Assembly: GCA_945946745.1 (NCBI GenBank)
Contig: CAMEWZ010000103.1
Span: 1-5,839, forward strand
Length of the DNA: 5,839 nt
From: an uncultured Clostridia bacterium
GTDB taxonomy: Bacteria; Bacillota; Clostridia; Oscillospirales; Oscillospiraceae
Direction of reading: 5' to 3'
The translations under genes were made by a program, and so were the position numbers. This document shows, piece after piece, positions 5,758 through 5,839 of this stretch. Below the pieces are notes generated by a model. It saw only the letters and a list, made by a program, of their open reading frames with translations. It was not told the DNA's origin and ran no database searches. Within the stretch, counting starts at the first letter, position 1; every line of letters starts with the position of its first letter.

Positions 5758-5839
5758 ACCTGTGAAAAAGGGCTTTTTTTCTGCGCTTTTTCAGCCCCGG
5801 AGCGGGAAAATGTAGTTGCCCGCTTCCTAAATTCTTTTT
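5758..5839 (+). other. Start of a structured 5' leader (gene outside the window)
   Basis: No credible gene begins in the last 80 bases. The predicted transcript can fold GAAAAAG (5764-5770) with CTTTTTC (5786-5792), and AGCGGG (5801-5806) with CCCGCT (5819-5824) around a 12-nt loop; GG and CC outside that stem can extend it past a one-base bulge. A small competing hairpin, CCCG (5796-5799) with CGGG (5803-5806), would exclude the latter. The sequence then turns T-rich up to the window edge. It could be a leader, an attenuator or the start of a non-coding RNA; I recognise no known riboswitch. Confidence 0.4.

Noticed and set aside
5680..5769. DnaA-box-like words (TTTTCCACA at 5680 and TGTGAAAAA at 5761) suggesting an origin
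   Set aside because: Each departs from the consensus, only two are present, and no dnaA or dnaN gene is near; two such words are expected by chance in AT-rich DNA.
5750..5815. A short leader peptide frame (ATG 5750 or GTG 5762, ending at the TAG at 5813-5815)
   Set aside because: The ATG lies inside the -10 element and the GTG only about 4 nt after the predicted transcript start, so neither has a ribosome binding site.

Overview
The window reads as a moderately GC-rich member of the Firmicutes, most likely a Clostridia/Oscillospiraceae-type chromosome. This rests on strong AGGAGG-type ribosome binding sites, textbook sigma-A promoters (TTGACA and TATAAT-like, some with an extended -10), tightly packed small operons and the gene families present. 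The genus cannot be read from the sequence. No tRNA, rRNA, CRISPR array, insertion sequence or phage gene is visible. No gene-free stretch exceeds about 180 bases.

Layout. (1) 41-1102, plus strand: a small operon with an XRE-type helix-turn-helix regulator followed by two half-length TauE/SafE (TSUP) membrane proteins whose reading frames overlap by 7 nt. A near-perfect 15-bp hairpin sits directly after the regulator's stop codon and buries the ribosome binding site of the first TSUP gene. (2) 1104-1523, minus strand: ruvX/yqgF (RNase H-fold nuclease), convergent with the TSUP pair with one base between the stop codons. (3) 1524-1704: a compact divergent promoter region with a clear sigma-A promoter in each direction and a 30-bp dyad between them. 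(4) 1705-5676, plus strand: a three-gene operon with an AlgI-like MBOAT O-acyltransferase followed by two tandem paralogous AlgJ/AlgX-like DHHW (SGNH-fold) proteins. (5) 5677-5839: a strong promoter with A-tracts upstream and the start of a structured leader for a gene beyond the window.

How the genes work together. The MBOAT protein would move an acyl (probably acetyl) group across the membrane, and the two membrane-anchored DHHW proteins would place it on an extracellular polymer, in the logic of AlgI with AlgJ/AlgX or PatA with PatB. No glycosyltransferase or polymer synthesis gene is present, so the acceptor is unknown. One MBOAT serving two DHHW partners is the most interesting biology here. 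The partners share an exact 36-nt block yet differ in composition and at the C-terminus. The TSUP pair probably forms a heteromeric anion permease, possibly controlled by the adjacent regulator. ruvX is a housekeeping gene. I see no strong sign of a wholly new system. The unusual points are regulatory structure and paralogue evolution.
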